64,000 bases of DNA from assembly GCF_900111155.1 (NCBI RefSeq), contig NZ_FOGG01000022.1, forward strand, positions 1 through 64,000. The letters are read 5' to 3'. This document shows positions 27,775-36,461 of the stretch, one piece after another. The stretch comes from Pedobacter rhizosphaerae. Its GTDB lineage: Bacteria; Bacteroidota; Bacteroidia; Sphingobacteriales; Sphingobacteriaceae. Every line of letters begins with the position of its first letter. Position 1 is the stretch's first letter. The notes beneath the pieces are model-generated. The model ran no database searches and had not been told where the DNA came from. It saw only the letters and a list, made by a program, of their open reading frames with translations. A program made the position numbers and the translations under genes.

Positions 27775-28134
27775 ATGCAATTTTGTTGCAATTTGAAAGG
27801 CAAGGGTAAATATATCGCAACAATTTGGAGAAGCTTAGTTTCGCTTTCTTTAGTGGTGACGCTATGCTCTATTGCCGTGTTTCAATATCATCACCATTGC
27901 AGTTCTGCTCATCATGACGAGTGCGTTACCAAAACAGTGATCAAGAAATCAGAACACTGCAAAATTTGCGATCACTTTTTTCATCATCAAAGTACTGCCA
28001 TTAAGCCAGATTTTACTGTGCTCGATTGGAGTATAACTGCACCTCCGATTGTAAAGGGTGGAGTACATTTTCTTGGAGATTACAGCTGTATTGTTCAAAG
28101 TTTCAGTAATAAAGGCCCTCCCAGTTTTTCCTGA
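27775..28134 (+). CDS. Small Cys/His-rich membrane protein
   Basis: 119 residues with one membrane helix (WRSLVSLSLVVTLCSIAVF, about 18-36) followed by an exposed part full of possible metal ligands (HHHCSSAHHDEC, then EHCKICDHFFHHQ). It has the look of proteins found next to metal-uptake TonB receptors in Bacteroidota and probably binds zinc or copper in the periplasm. No named family could be assigned with certainty. It is the first gene after the candidate promoter and is followed by a TonB receptor 114 bp later. The direction and clustering support an operon with the genes up to 33413. Confidence 0.75.
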   Translation: MQFCCNLKGKGKYIATIWRSLVSLSLVVTLCSIAVFQYHHHCSSAHHDECVTKTVIKKSEHCKICDHFFHHQSTAIKPDFTVLDWSITAPPIVKGGVHFLGDYSCIVQSFSNKGPPSFS

Positions 28135-28248
28135 TTCTTCCTTCTGGGCTGTAATGTGCCCCAACTTTCCATTTTATTAATCATTTACTGATCGGATTAA
28201 CTTGGGTTTTCCGATGCCTGGGTATGTTTGGCATGCCTTCCATTTACC

Positions 28249-30648
28249 ATGAAGAAAATCTTCTTGCTGTTTACCGGCATGTTGTATTGTGCTATGCTTT
28301 TTGCACAAGAGTATCATTTAACGGGAAAAACAATAAGCCATAATGGCCATCCGCTAACTGGAGCAGAGGTTCGCATTGAAGGACTCAAACAGGTCTCCAA
28401 AACCAATTCTGAAGGTCTCTTTAATTTCGGCTTATCGTCTCCCGGTTGGTATCGTATTCAAATCACTTTAGCTGGTTATAAACAGTTAACACGAGATATT
28501 CAGCTTATTACGACCACCAAATCTTTGGTTTTTGTTTTAGATCCACTTGTTCATCAGCTTGATGAGGTTTTTGTGAAAGATAACCTGATGGAGATTAGAA
28601 GCAAAGAAGAGTCGATGAATGTAGAAACAGTAAAAAGAGATTTCCTGATTAAAAATTTGGGTGGAAGCTTGATGAAATCGTTGGAACGACTGCCTGGAAT
28701 TAAAACCATAGGAATTGGGAGTGGTCAATCTAAACCCTTGATTCGTGGATTAGGGTTTAACCGCGTGGTTGTGGTGGATAAAGGAATGAAACATGAGGGG
28801 CAGCAGTGGGGAGCTGACCACGGACTGGAAATTGATCAGTTTGCGACCAGAGAAGTAGAAATATTGAAAGGAGCGGCATCTTTTGTTTATGGTTCTGATG
28901 CCATTGCTGGTGTGATTGAACTTAAACCACCGCTTATTCCGCTAGCAAATACGATATCGGGTGCAGTTGATTTGACAGGCAAGTCTAACAATGGATTTTA
29001 TGGAACATCTGTTAATTTGGATGGAAGAAGCAATAAATGGTTCTTCGATTCGAGAATTACGTACCAAAACTATGGCGATTACCAGGTGCCTGCCGATTCG
29101 GTACATGTATACGATTATGCTGTAGCCCTGAAGAATGGTTATTTGCGCAATACCGCCGGGCGTGAAACCAATTTGCACTTTACAACGGGTTATGTAAATG
29201 AAGGCATCCGTTCTATTTTTTACTTCAGTAATATTTATAATAAAAGTGGCTTTTTTGCTAATGCCCACGGACTCGAACCGCGTAGGGTGGATGCGACGCT
29301 TCATGATGCTTCTGCCCGAGATATCTTAATGCCCCAACAGGAAGTGAATCATTTTAAGGTAATCAACAGGACAGATTTTAAATGGGGAAGGCACCGGTTT
29401 AAGGTTGATTTAGGCTACCAGCATAATTTTAGGCAGGAATTTAGTGCTTATGTAAACCATGGCTATATGCCTGCCATTTATCCCGATTATCGGCAAGAGC
29501 CATCCGATTTGGAGCGGGAATTTAATAAGCAGGTTTACTCGGCAAATTTTAAAGACCAAATTGCTTTAGGTAATCATGAATTGAGCTTTGGGCTCAATAC
29601 AGAATTTCAAAACAATAAAATTAGTGGTTGGAGCTTTTTGGTGCCTGCCTTCAGGCAGATTAGCCAGGGTACATTTGTTTACGACAAGTTTAAACTGAAT
29701 GATCAGATCTGGCTTCATGGAGCCATCCGTTATGATTTTGGTCGCATTGATATGGATCGGTATGATGATTGGTTCCCTTCCCAGCTGGGTACAGGTGCGG
29801 CACAGGGCTCTGCTTATCTCACACGTTCTTCCGATTTGACCAGAAACTTTAACAGTTTGGTGTATGCCCTGGGGATGAATTTTAATAGTGGAGCATTTAG
29901 CCTGAAATGGAATGCCGGCAAAAGTTTCAGAATGCCTATTGCCAAGGAGCTTGGGGCTAATGGAGTCAATTATCATTATTTCAGTTATGAAAAAGGCAAC
30001 GCTAATCTATCTCCCGAAGTTTCTTATCAGTTTGATTTAGGTTTAGGTTGGAAGGCTGAACGTTGGTCTGTAAATTTTAGTCCTTTTTATAATTATTTCC
30101 CGAATTATATCTACTTAAATCCGACGGCGACGCACGATTATTTTTATGGTGCAGGTAACCAGGTATTTGAATATGCCCAAAGTAGGGTAATGCGGTATGG
30201 TGCAGAATTGCAGGCGAAAGTAAATGTTTTTAAAGGGCTTACTGCCGAAGTTTTGGGCGAATATCTTTATTCAAAACAGCTTTCCGGAGATAAAAAAGGT
30301 TACGTATTACCTTTCTCGCCACCTGCCTCAGTACTTTTTAATTTAAGCTATGAAACTGATCTCAGCCCAAAACTGAAGGAGGCTTATTTATCCATTGATT
30401 ATCGGGCTACCGCAAGGCAGGATAATATTGTTCCACCGGAGAAGAAGACCGCCGGGTATTCCATCTTTAACCTGCAGGCGGGAACAAAAATACAGGCTGG
30501 GGAGAGGTGGATATCGATAAATGTACAGGCGCAAAACCTCCTGAATACCAAATACCTGAATCATACCAGTTTTTACCGTTTGATTGAACTACCCGAGGCA
30601 GGGCGCAATCTCATTCTATCGGTAAATATTCCCATTACCAAGAAATAA
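28249..30648 (+). CDS. TonB-dependent receptor, probable zinc/metal type
   Basis: 799 residues from ATG 28249. A signal peptide (LFTGMLYCAMLFA-Q) is followed by a carboxypeptidase-regulatory-like domain (LTGKTISHNGHPLTGAEVRIEG), a plug (SLERLPGIKTIGIGSGQSKPLIRGLGFNRVVVVDKGMKHEGQQWGADHGLEID, then GAASFVYGSDAIAGVIELKPP) and a barrel. The RGLGxxRVVVVDKG...H-G...DHG plug is of the type seen in ZnuD-like metal receptors. With the Cys/His-rich protein before it and the AztD-like lipoprotein after it, outer-membrane zinc import is the best reading. Copper remains possible. Confidence 0.85.
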   Translation: MKKIFLLFTGMLYCAMLFAQEYHLTGKTISHNGHPLTGAEVRIEGLKQVSKTNSEGLFNFGLSSPGWYRIQITLAGYKQLTRDIQLITTTKSLVFVLDPLVHQLDEVFVKDNLMEIRSKEESMNVETVKRDFLIKNLGGSLMKSLERLPGIKTIGIGSGQSKPLIRGLGFNRVVVVDKGMKHEGQQWGADHGLEIDQFATREVEILKGAASFVYGSDAIAGVIELKPPLIPLANTISGAVDLTGKSNNGFYGTSVNLDGRSNKWFFDSRITYQNYGDYQVPADSVHVYDYAVALKNGYLRNTAGRETNLHFTTGYVNEGIRSIFYFSNIYNKSGFFANAHGLEPRRVDATLHDASARDILMPQQEVNHFKVINRTDFKWGRHRFKVDLGYQHNFRQEFSAYVNHGYMPAIYPDYRQEPSDLEREFNKQVYSANFKDQIALGNHELSFGLNTEFQNNKISGWSFLVPAFRQISQGTFVYDKFKLNDQIWLHGAIRYDFGRIDMDRYDDWFPSQLGTGAAQGSAYLTRSSDLTRNFNSLVYALGMNFNSGAFSLKWNAGKSFRMPIAKELGANGVNYHYFSYEKGNANLSPEVSYQFDLGLGWKAERWSVNFSPFYNYFPNYIYLNPTATHDYFYGAGNQVFEYAQSRVMRYGAELQAKVNVFKGLTAEVLGEYLYSKQLSGDKKGYVLPFSPPASVLFNLSYETDLSPKLKEAYLSIDYRATARQDNIVPPEKKTAGYSIFNLQAGTKIQAGERWISINVQAQNLLNTKYLNHTSFYRLIELPEAGRNLILSVNIPITKK

Positions 30649-30676
30649 ACATCCATCCACCAATAAAAAAATCGTA

Positions 30677-31522
30677 ATGAAAACAAAAAAAATGATCCTG
30701 GCACTGCTGATTACGGCCGCTACCTGGAGTTCTTGTAAAAAAGATGATGCTGCGGTACCTGAACTCGCCAAGCCTACTGCTCAAAACCTCGAAATTGGAA
30801 CGAATAATAACAAGCGTGGCATTATAGGCGCAGATTTTCACCTTAACGCCGATATCGTTGCCGGCGATAAAATTGACAACGTAACGGTACGCATTGCACA
30901 AAAAACTACTGAAACTTATACGGCAGCCTGGAAGTTTGAAGTTTCCTGGGAAACCTATAAAGGTGCAAAGAACACCAATATCCATAAGCACTTTGATATT
31001 CCTGCTGATGCTCCAAAAGGCAAGTATGATTTCTTTCTGATTGTAACTGACCAGAACGGAACGAAGCTTGAAATTAGGGAAGACTTTACGATCCTGGCAG
31101 CAGCCGACCTACCATTTAATCCCACTTTTACTTTTCGGAATGTGCCTACAGACAATCAGGTTTACAAAAAAGGAGAAAGCATTATTGCCCGCTTTAGTGT
31201 GAATAACGTAAGAGATGAAGGTACCTTATGTGCTGTGCTCATCAAGGAAAGTGCAAAGCATTACCCGGAAACGGTAAGTAAAATTGATTTTAGCAAGGCC
31301 ATTACCCTTGGAAATTACACAGATAGCACCACACCATCATGGGGTATGTTCAATACGCTTGTGGTAGGCGCAGAGGTTGACTATGCCGTTCCTGCACCAC
31401 TCCCTATCAGTGCTGCAAAAGCCTGGGAATCGGGGAGATACAATCTGCTGCTGATTTATGAAAATAAAGTGCACAACATCAGTATCCACAAAAGTATTCC
31501 AATTACCATCAACTATCAATAA
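30677..31522 (+). CDS. DUF4625-type lipoprotein 1
   Basis: 281 residues with a lipobox (AATWSSC, Cys20). Two Ig-like segments are seen: PTAQNLEIGTNNNKRGIIGADFHLNADI ... HKHFDIPADAPKGKYDFFLIVTDQNG, typical of DUF4625 domains, and a second beta-rich half (FNPTFTFRNVPTDNQVYKKGESI). Scattered histidines (NIHKHFD, ISIHKS) could bind metal. It is encoded directly after the TonB receptor (28 bp) and 22 bp before a shorter relative, so the two were likely formed by duplication and act as surface lipoproteins of the same uptake system. Confidence 0.82.
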   Translation: MKTKKMILALLITAATWSSCKKDDAAVPELAKPTAQNLEIGTNNNKRGIIGADFHLNADIVAGDKIDNVTVRIAQKTTETYTAAWKFEVSWETYKGAKNTNIHKHFDIPADAPKGKYDFFLIVTDQNGTKLEIREDFTILAAADLPFNPTFTFRNVPTDNQVYKKGESIIARFSVNNVRDEGTLCAVLIKESAKHYPETVSKIDFSKAITLGNYTDSTTPSWGMFNTLVVGAEVDYAVPAPLPISAAKAWESGRYNLLLIYENKVHNISIHKSIPITINYQ

Positions 31523-31544
31523 AACAATCCCAAATACAGCATAT

Positions 31545-32018
31545 ATGAATACAAGAACTTTAATGTTTGGCTTGCTCTTAAGTTTAGGCTTTTTAGCCGC
31601 GTGTCAGAAGGAGACCGAAGAAATCGATACCACTTATCCTGAGATTGACCTCTCTGCCGTTAATGCTTTTCCCAAGCAATGTGGTATAGTTAAACGTGGC
31701 GAAAAGTTTAGTTTCCGGGCCAGTTTTAGTGATAATGTGGAGCTCGGTTCTGCAAGTATAGATATTCACCACAACTTCGATCACCATACGCACAGTACAG
31801 AAGTGAACGATTGTAGCATGGAAGCGGTGAAAAAACCTGTTAATCCTTTTTTACTGATCAAAGCATTTCCCATTGCTGCTGGTCAAAAAACTTATACCAT
31901 AAATGAAGAACTAGTTGTTCCGGCAGATGCCGATCCGGGAGACTATCATTTTATGATCCGATTAACGGATAAAGCGGGTTGGCAAACCATTAGAGGAATC
32001 AGCATCAAGGTTCAATAG
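31545..32018 (+). CDS. DUF4625-type lipoprotein 2
   Basis: 157 residues from ATG 31545 (the longer frame starting at 31458 overlaps the previous gene and is rejected). The lipobox is FLAAC (Cys20). One DUF4625 Ig-like domain carries a strikingly His-rich strand, ASIDIHHNFDHHTHSTEVNDC, followed by VVPADADPGDYHFMIRLTDKAGW. The HH...HHTHS cluster is a good candidate metal site. Function is unknown, but its position between the receptor and the AztD-like protein argues for metal capture at the cell surface or in the periplasm. Confidence 0.82.
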   Translation: MNTRTLMFGLLLSLGFLAACQKETEEIDTTYPEIDLSAVNAFPKQCGIVKRGEKFSFRASFSDNVELGSASIDIHHNFDHHTHSTEVNDCSMEAVKKPVNPFLLIKAFPIAAGQKTYTINEELVVPADADPGDYHFMIRLTDKAGWQTIRGISIKVQ

Positions 32019-32022
32019 TCAT

Positions 32023-32133
32023 ATGTGCTTATCCGGTATCATTCACCCAATTCTTGGTCTTTTCATATGGCCAATTGTTGTTGCCGGAGTGCTGGTATTG
32101 ATTTGCCTTCTCCTTAAAAAACTCCTTAAATAA
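32023..32133 (+). CDS. 36-residue single-span membrane peptide
   Basis: ATG 32023 gives 36 residues starting MCLSGIIHPILGLFIWP, then a hydrophobic run VVAGVLVLICLLLKK and a basic tail LLK. It starts 4 bp after the previous stop and ends 35 bp before the next start, filling the gap in a tightly packed operon. The hydrophobic-then-lysine pattern is typical for an inner-membrane peptide with its C-terminus inside. No homologue can be checked here. Confidence 0.55.
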   Translation: MCLSGIIHPILGLFIWPIVVAGVLVLICLLLKKLLK

Positions 32134-32168
32134 TTAATTAAATAAACCCATAATCAAAATTACCCATT

Positions 32169-33413
32169 ATGTTAAACAAAAAACACTTTAAGAAAATTGC
32201 CCTGTTTGCTTTAATAGCTGCATCCTTTACGGCGTGTAAGAAAGACAACGATGTAACTGAGCCCGAAACGCCCCAAAATACAGCTAAAGAATTTAAATTC
32301 CTTCGCGTGCTGGTTGCCGATGAGCTGAGCAATAAACTCAGCCAGATTGATCCCTTCAGTGCTTCAGTAACCAGTTATGATGCTAAGTATCCTTTGGCAA
32401 ATTTGTATGGAACAGCCAGTGGGCGATATGCTGCAGTGCTTTACCCAAGCCAAAATCTGGTTGAAGTTTTTGATAGTGGCCTTTCTACTCATGTGGATCA
32501 TATCGATGTGGAAAACCAACCGAAATGGACTGCCATAACAGCCACAGGTGCAAAGCCTACACATTTCAAAACTGCCGGCAAGGAATCGCTTATTTTTAAC
32601 GATGCGGAAGGAACATTGAGTTTAGGTGTAGAAACTGACTTTAATACTGCTGGCGCGAAGTTTAAAACCATCAATGCTGGTTTGTTGCCTCACCATGGTG
32701 CCATGGCGAACTTTGATAGCGGAAATATTGCCGTTACTGCTACATCAACTGCTGGCACTTCACCAACCAGGGTACTCATTATTGATAAAAATGGAAAGCA
32801 TATCCACGAATCTAATTTAGAGGTAGGTGCCATTCATGGCAATGCAACGGATGGTGGAAATGCTGTATTCGGTGCTTTTGCAAGTTCTGCAGCTACCGCA
32901 GGAGGGGTTTTAGTGGTAAAATCGACAGGGGAGCAACGATTAATTCCAAATCCGGCAGGATTTGGGGCCTTTAGATTAGCTACAATTTATTACGCTGATG
33001 CGGCTGATAAATTTATTGGTTTCGTAGCCACCAAAGGGGCTTATTTGGTCGACATTAAGACTGATAAAATTACACCAATTTATGCGGGAGCAGATGCTTT
33101 TCAATGCAAGGTGGATTATGCGGGCAAGAAATTACTGGTATTAACACTAGATGGGAAGTTAAGGGTTTACGACCTCAGTACCTCTCAGCTCATTAAAGAA
33201 GGAAGTGTAATATCAGCAGTTAGTGCAACGGATACGTATAAGCCAGTTTTAGAAGCCAGTTCTAAGTTTGCTTATATCGCTTTGCCGTCAACAGGAGAGG
33301 TGGCTCAAATCGATTTAACGGATTTCGGTAAGGTAGTTAAGCACAAGGTTTCTTCAAGACCAGTAAGATTGACTTTGTTTGGATTTGAAAGTAGTGCAGG
33401 ACATAATGATTAA
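32169..33413 (+). CDS. AztD-like beta-propeller lipoprotein (zinc metallochaperone type)
   Basis: 414 residues with lipobox (ASFTAC, Cys23). The propeller-type repeats carry the histidine motifs expected for AztD, the periplasmic zinc chaperone that serves a zinc ABC transporter: GTASGRYAAVLYPSQNLVEVFDSGLSTHVDHIDVE (H108, H111), KPTHF (H132), LPHHGAMA (H175, H176) and IHGNA (H223). In known systems AztD hands zinc to a binding protein; none is encoded here, so this version may work with the TonB receptor and DUF4625 lipoproteins at the outer membrane. Recognition is by motif pattern from memory, not by search. Confidence 0.7.
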   Translation: MLNKKHFKKIALFALIAASFTACKKDNDVTEPETPQNTAKEFKFLRVLVADELSNKLSQIDPFSASVTSYDAKYPLANLYGTASGRYAAVLYPSQNLVEVFDSGLSTHVDHIDVENQPKWTAITATGAKPTHFKTAGKESLIFNDAEGTLSLGVETDFNTAGAKFKTINAGLLPHHGAMANFDSGNIAVTATSTAGTSPTRVLIIDKNGKHIHESNLEVGAIHGNATDGGNAVFGAFASSAATAGGVLVVKSTGEQRLIPNPAGFGAFRLATIYYADAADKFIGFVATKGAYLVDIKTDKITPIYAGADAFQCKVDYAGKKLLVLTLDGKLRVYDLSTSQLIKEGSVISAVSATDTYKPVLEASSKFAYIALPSTGEVAQIDLTDFGKVVKHKVSSRPVRLTLFGFESSAGHND

Positions 33414-33458
33414 GTAAATAGTTTGTCTCTATCTAGATTATCTGGTCTTAGCGCCTCC

Positions 33459-33690
33459 AATGCAGTTAACTTAAGCTAAATGCTGTCAGTCCGAGCTTCG
33501 CAATGTGAAATCGGGACAAGTAGTCGAAGACCTTCTGAATAAGGAGAAAACTAAAATGGATTACCCTTCGACAGGCTCAGGATTGACAATCCATTTTAGT
33601 TTTCTCCTTAAGTTAATAGCATTGGTAGCCTCTCTCTACGACTTAAATATTTTAATCTTCCGGTTGGTATCCCTACCAACCGGAATGATT
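33459..33690. repeat. REP/MITE-like element (subfamily A, copy 2), downstream of the zinc-type operon
   Basis: It has the same order as 27345-27535: TTAACTTAAGCTAAATGCTGTCA, then 22-bp perfect arms (33541-33562, 33588-33609) around CCTTCGACAGGCTCAGG, then a ~50-bp insertion and the hairpin CGGTTGGTATCCCTACCAACCGG. The following 33691-34072 holds no convincing gene, only T-rich text with CTTTGCG...GTACCCTCTGCGGTTAA, a remnant of a common Bacteroidota intergenic motif. Confidence 0.75.
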
Positions 33691-34072
33691 TTTTCTTCTA
33701 GTGTAGCGTCACGCTTGTGCTTAAAATAAATTTCAATCTGGGCAGCTTCTCGTGCCTTTAGTAAATTTCCTTTTCTGTTTTGTTATGCTTTGCTTGCTTT
33801 GCGAAAACTTTGTACCCTCTGCGGTTAAGCGAAACAGCCGTCACTCTGATTTACTGTACCGGTATCTTCCGGTTTTAAACTACTTATGTATTCATTACCA
33901 AATATTTAATGTATATTTACTAAAACCAGCGATCAAAATTCCACTAATTTTAAATTACCTTCTTGCTGGTATCTTAAATATAATCCGAAATACCGTTTTA
34001 TATCATTAATTCCAACCATTGAATTGTTTATGCAATAATGGTTTGGTCTTTTACGTGTTTAATAACTTTGTT

Positions 34073-34204
34073 ATGAGTAGAGAAAAGAAAAAAGAGACGA
34101 GTGTTAAAACCAAGACTCCCTCTGATTACCAATCGGGAAAAGGTAAAACTGTTCTGAAAGACGAACCTGTAATGTTAAATAGAAAGGTTAAAAATGGCAA
34201 GTGA
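34073..34204 (+). CDS. Small basic protein, hypothetical
   Basis: 43 residues (MSREKKKETSVKTKTPS ... MLNRKVKNGK), rich in Lys and without hydrophobic core, probably disordered. A TAACTTTG box (34063-34070) lies right before the ATG. That is too close for a usual leader unless the transcript is almost leaderless. Its last codons overlap the start of the next gene by 11 bp, which supports it being translated and coupled to that gene. No function is recognised. Confidence 0.55.
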   Translation: MSREKKKETSVKTKTPSDYQSGKGKTVLKDEPVMLNRKVKNGK

Positions 34205-34511
34205 TAGCGTTGGCATGCAAGCAAAGGCTTTCTTGTATGAACTGAATAATATCAGGTATGAATATGGTTTTTCGGAAAAAGATAAATGGATCTTAGAACT
34301 CACAGGACTTAATGGAAAAAGTGATTTAGAAAAAAGATTCTATCCAATTTTGGATACCAAAATAGCACCTGATGATATTTTACCTTTTTTAAAGTTGATT
34401 AGTCCAAAATTGGAAGAAGAGGCTGATCGCTTAATACAAAAACAAAAGGGTAAAAAGTCGCCCAAAGATTCTACTTATTTGATTGCTTATTGTAACGAAC
34501 GGCAAAAATAA
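34194..34511 (+). CDS. Hypothetical protein (105 residues)
   Basis: A small, soluble, mainly helical protein (KAFLYELNNIRYEYGFSEKDKWILELTGL ... LPFLKLISPKLEEEADRLIQKQKGKK). No domain is recognised. The start overlaps the end of the small basic ORF, so the two are likely translated together, and a clear hairpin with T-run follows at 34527-34554. The pair may be a small regulatory or toxin-antitoxin-like unit by layout, but no toxin motif is seen and that is not claimed. Confidence 0.7.
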   Translation: MASDSVGMQAKAFLYELNNIRYEYGFSEKDKWILELTGLNGKSDLEKRFYPILDTKIAPDDILPFLKLISPKLEEEADRLIQKQKGKKSPKDSTYLIAYCNERQK

Positions 34512-34526
34512 TAGATAAACTCATCT

Positions 34527-34554
34527 GGCTGTAGTGTCTCACTACGGCCTTTTT
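34527..34554 (+). terminator. Intrinsic terminator
   Basis: GGCTGTAGTG (34527-34536) and CACTACGGCC (34540-34549) pair over 10 bp with one G-U around TCT, followed by T5. Confidence 0.85.
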
Positions 34555-34706
34555 AGTGGCTAGCTCAAGCGTTGTCTCCACAATTTATCTAAATTTTTTT
34601 AAAGAAAATCCGATTGCTTACGCTATGCGTACTTAAAACAATTCATCTGAAACAGTAGTTAGGTAAATAACACATTGTTAGATTAGCTCATTAGCCCCGT
34701 ATAAAG

Positions 34707-35684
34707 ATGAAGAAAGAAAGACCGACATTCAAAGGTATCTGGAAGGTACTCAAAAATTCAGTTACAGGATTCTCAGATCATAAGGTGACTAAGCTTAGTG
34801 GATCACTAGCCTATTATACTGTATTCTCCATGGCACCATTATTAGTGGTAATCATTTCTCTTTGTGGTATTTTTTTAGGTCAGGAAGCAGCGCAAGGCGA
34901 AATTTACAAACAATTGGCCGGTTTCATGGGAAAGGAAACTGCTTTACAGCTTCAGAATATTGTGGAAAAAGCGGCTATTGGAAAAAAGGGGACTGTAGCT
35001 TTTATTATTGGTATTGTTACGTTACTGGTAGGTGCAACTTCCGTTTTTTCAGATATTCAGGATTCAATCAATAGTATATGGGGGCTTAAAGCAAAACCCA
35101 AAAGAGGTTGGTTAAAGATGCTTCAGAACAGATTTTTATCTTTTTCTGTCATTATCAGTTTAGGGTTTATTCTTTTGGTTTCTTTAGCTGTAACTACTGT
35201 TTTGGATGGTTTTAGCAGCCGTTTACAGGCACGGTATCAAGATATTTCCGTGATTGTTTTCTATATCCTCAATCAGATAGTGACATTAGGTGTAATTTCA
35301 TTAATTTTTGGTGTCATTTTTAAGGTATTGCCAGATGCCGAAATCAAATGGCGTGATGTGGCCTTGGGAGCTATAGTTACGGCTGTATTATTTATGCTCG
35401 GTAAATTCGGCATCTCTATTTACATTGGACAAAGCGATGTAGGCAGTACTTATGGGGCCGCCGGCTCTTTGGTAATTTTGCTATTATGGACTTATTATTC
35501 CTCTATTATACTCTATTTCGGAGCAGAGTTTACAAAAGCTTATGCAGTAGCTTACGGATCTGAAATTAAACCTGCACATTATGCGGTAACCACCAGAGAA
35601 ATCGAAGTGGAGACAGGAAATAATTCTATACAAGATAATACAAATGATGGATCGACTAAAACTGTGGTAAAAGAGAAAAGCTAA
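34707..35684 (+). CDS. YihY/BrkB-family inner-membrane protein
   Basis: 325 residues with about six membrane helices. TKLSGSLAYYTVFSMAPLLVVIISLCG near the start and GSTYGAAGSLVILLLWTYYSSIILYFGAEFTKAYA near the end are the signature of the YihY (formerly 'ribonuclease BN') family. The molecular role is unsettled; the old RNase annotation is wrong for the family. A polar tail of about 45 residues follows the last helix. It is preceded by a 195-bp gap with the terminator of the previous unit and stands alone. Confidence 0.9.
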   Translation: MKKERPTFKGIWKVLKNSVTGFSDHKVTKLSGSLAYYTVFSMAPLLVVIISLCGIFLGQEAAQGEIYKQLAGFMGKETALQLQNIVEKAAIGKKGTVAFIIGIVTLLVGATSVFSDIQDSINSIWGLKAKPKRGWLKMLQNRFLSFSVIISLGFILLVSLAVTTVLDGFSSRLQARYQDISVIVFYILNQIVTLGVISLIFGVIFKVLPDAEIKWRDVALGAIVTAVLFMLGKFGISIYIGQSDVGSTYGAAGSLVILLLWTYYSSIILYFGAEFTKAYAVAYGSEIKPAHYAVTTREIEVETGNNSIQDNTNDGSTKTVVKEKS

Positions 35685-35738
35685 CTTTTTATTGGAGCAC
35701 GCTGTTGAAAAACTAGTAAGTTAATGCGAAAGATCTAA

Positions 35739-35768
35739 GCATGGCCTGCCCATGCACCTGCGTTTTTT
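35739..35768 (+). terminator. Weak hairpin with T6 after yihY-type gene
   Basis: GCATGG (35739-35744) pairs with CCATGC (35750-35755), and TTTTTT follows at 35763-35768. Confidence 0.35.
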
Positions 35769-35886
35769 AATGTCTAGTTCAAGCTGGAATTTGTCCATTA
35801 GAGATGATCGTTAATTGATTCTGGCTTTTGTTGGGATTAACTTTAATTATTAGGCCAATTCTAGTCTAATCATTAAAAAAATACTT

Positions 35887-36051
35887 ATGAAAACTTTCAT
35901 CATTGCTCTAAAAAGAAAAATCATTACCAGCTTTATTGCGTTATCATCTTTTCTGTCTATTTCAACTGCCCGTTTTGAACGTGATCCTCAAAGTTGTGGA
36001 ATGCTCATGGAGTTTTCTGCTAAACGTAAAGATGTAAGAAGGAGTGGTTAG
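35887..36051 (+). CDS. Candidate small exported peptide (54 residues)
   Basis: ATG 35887 opens a 54-codon frame: MKTFIIALKRKIITSFIALSS, a hydrophobic stretch (FIALSSFLSISTA) that may be a signal or anchor, and a polar tail FERDPQSCGMLMEFSAKRKDV. It lies in a 777-bp gap with no other gene. The rest of the gap (36052-36461) holds degenerate repeats: ACCACGAAGGAACAAAGAAACC (a common Bacteroidota intergenic motif), CCATCATTCCATTTTCC words, and a second copy of TGTCTAGTTCA...TGTCCATT also found near 35770. Confidence 0.35.
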   Translation: MKTFIIALKRKIITSFIALSSFLSISTARFERDPQSCGMLMEFSAKRKDVRRSG

Positions 36052-36461
36052 GTAGGTAACAGGTTTTTAGCCAGGTCAGATACCTAAGGATATCCCATAT
36101 TTGTTTTACCACGAAGGAACAAAGAAACCAATTTCTTGATGATATATCTCGGTGCCTAAGCGCCTTGGTGGTTGGGATTGCGCCTGTCCATTTTCCATCA
36201 TTCCATTTTCCATCATTCCATTTCCATATTTATTTTTACCAATTGGACATCAAATTTTGATGATATATTTCATTACGCCCGATGTTAATTCATTTCAGTT
36301 TAGCCCTTTCGGGCATACTGATGTCTAGTTCACCTCCAAGTATGTCCATTTCAGCTAAACAATGATTTTTTCAAGCACTTTGAGAAGCTAGTTTTGAATT
36401 GTTAAAGGCACTGAAACGTCCAGCATACAATCAACCATTTTAAATACTTAACAAAAACAAC

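Noticed and set aside
31458-31544. Longer start for DUF4625 lipoprotein 2
   Set aside because: Overlaps the previous gene by 65 bp and would bury the lipoprotein signal; ATG 31545 gives a standard lipobox position.
33505-34009. Two plus-strand ORFs after the AztD-like gene
   Set aside because: The first lies inside the REP element palindrome, the second in T-rich intergenic text without a start context or domain.
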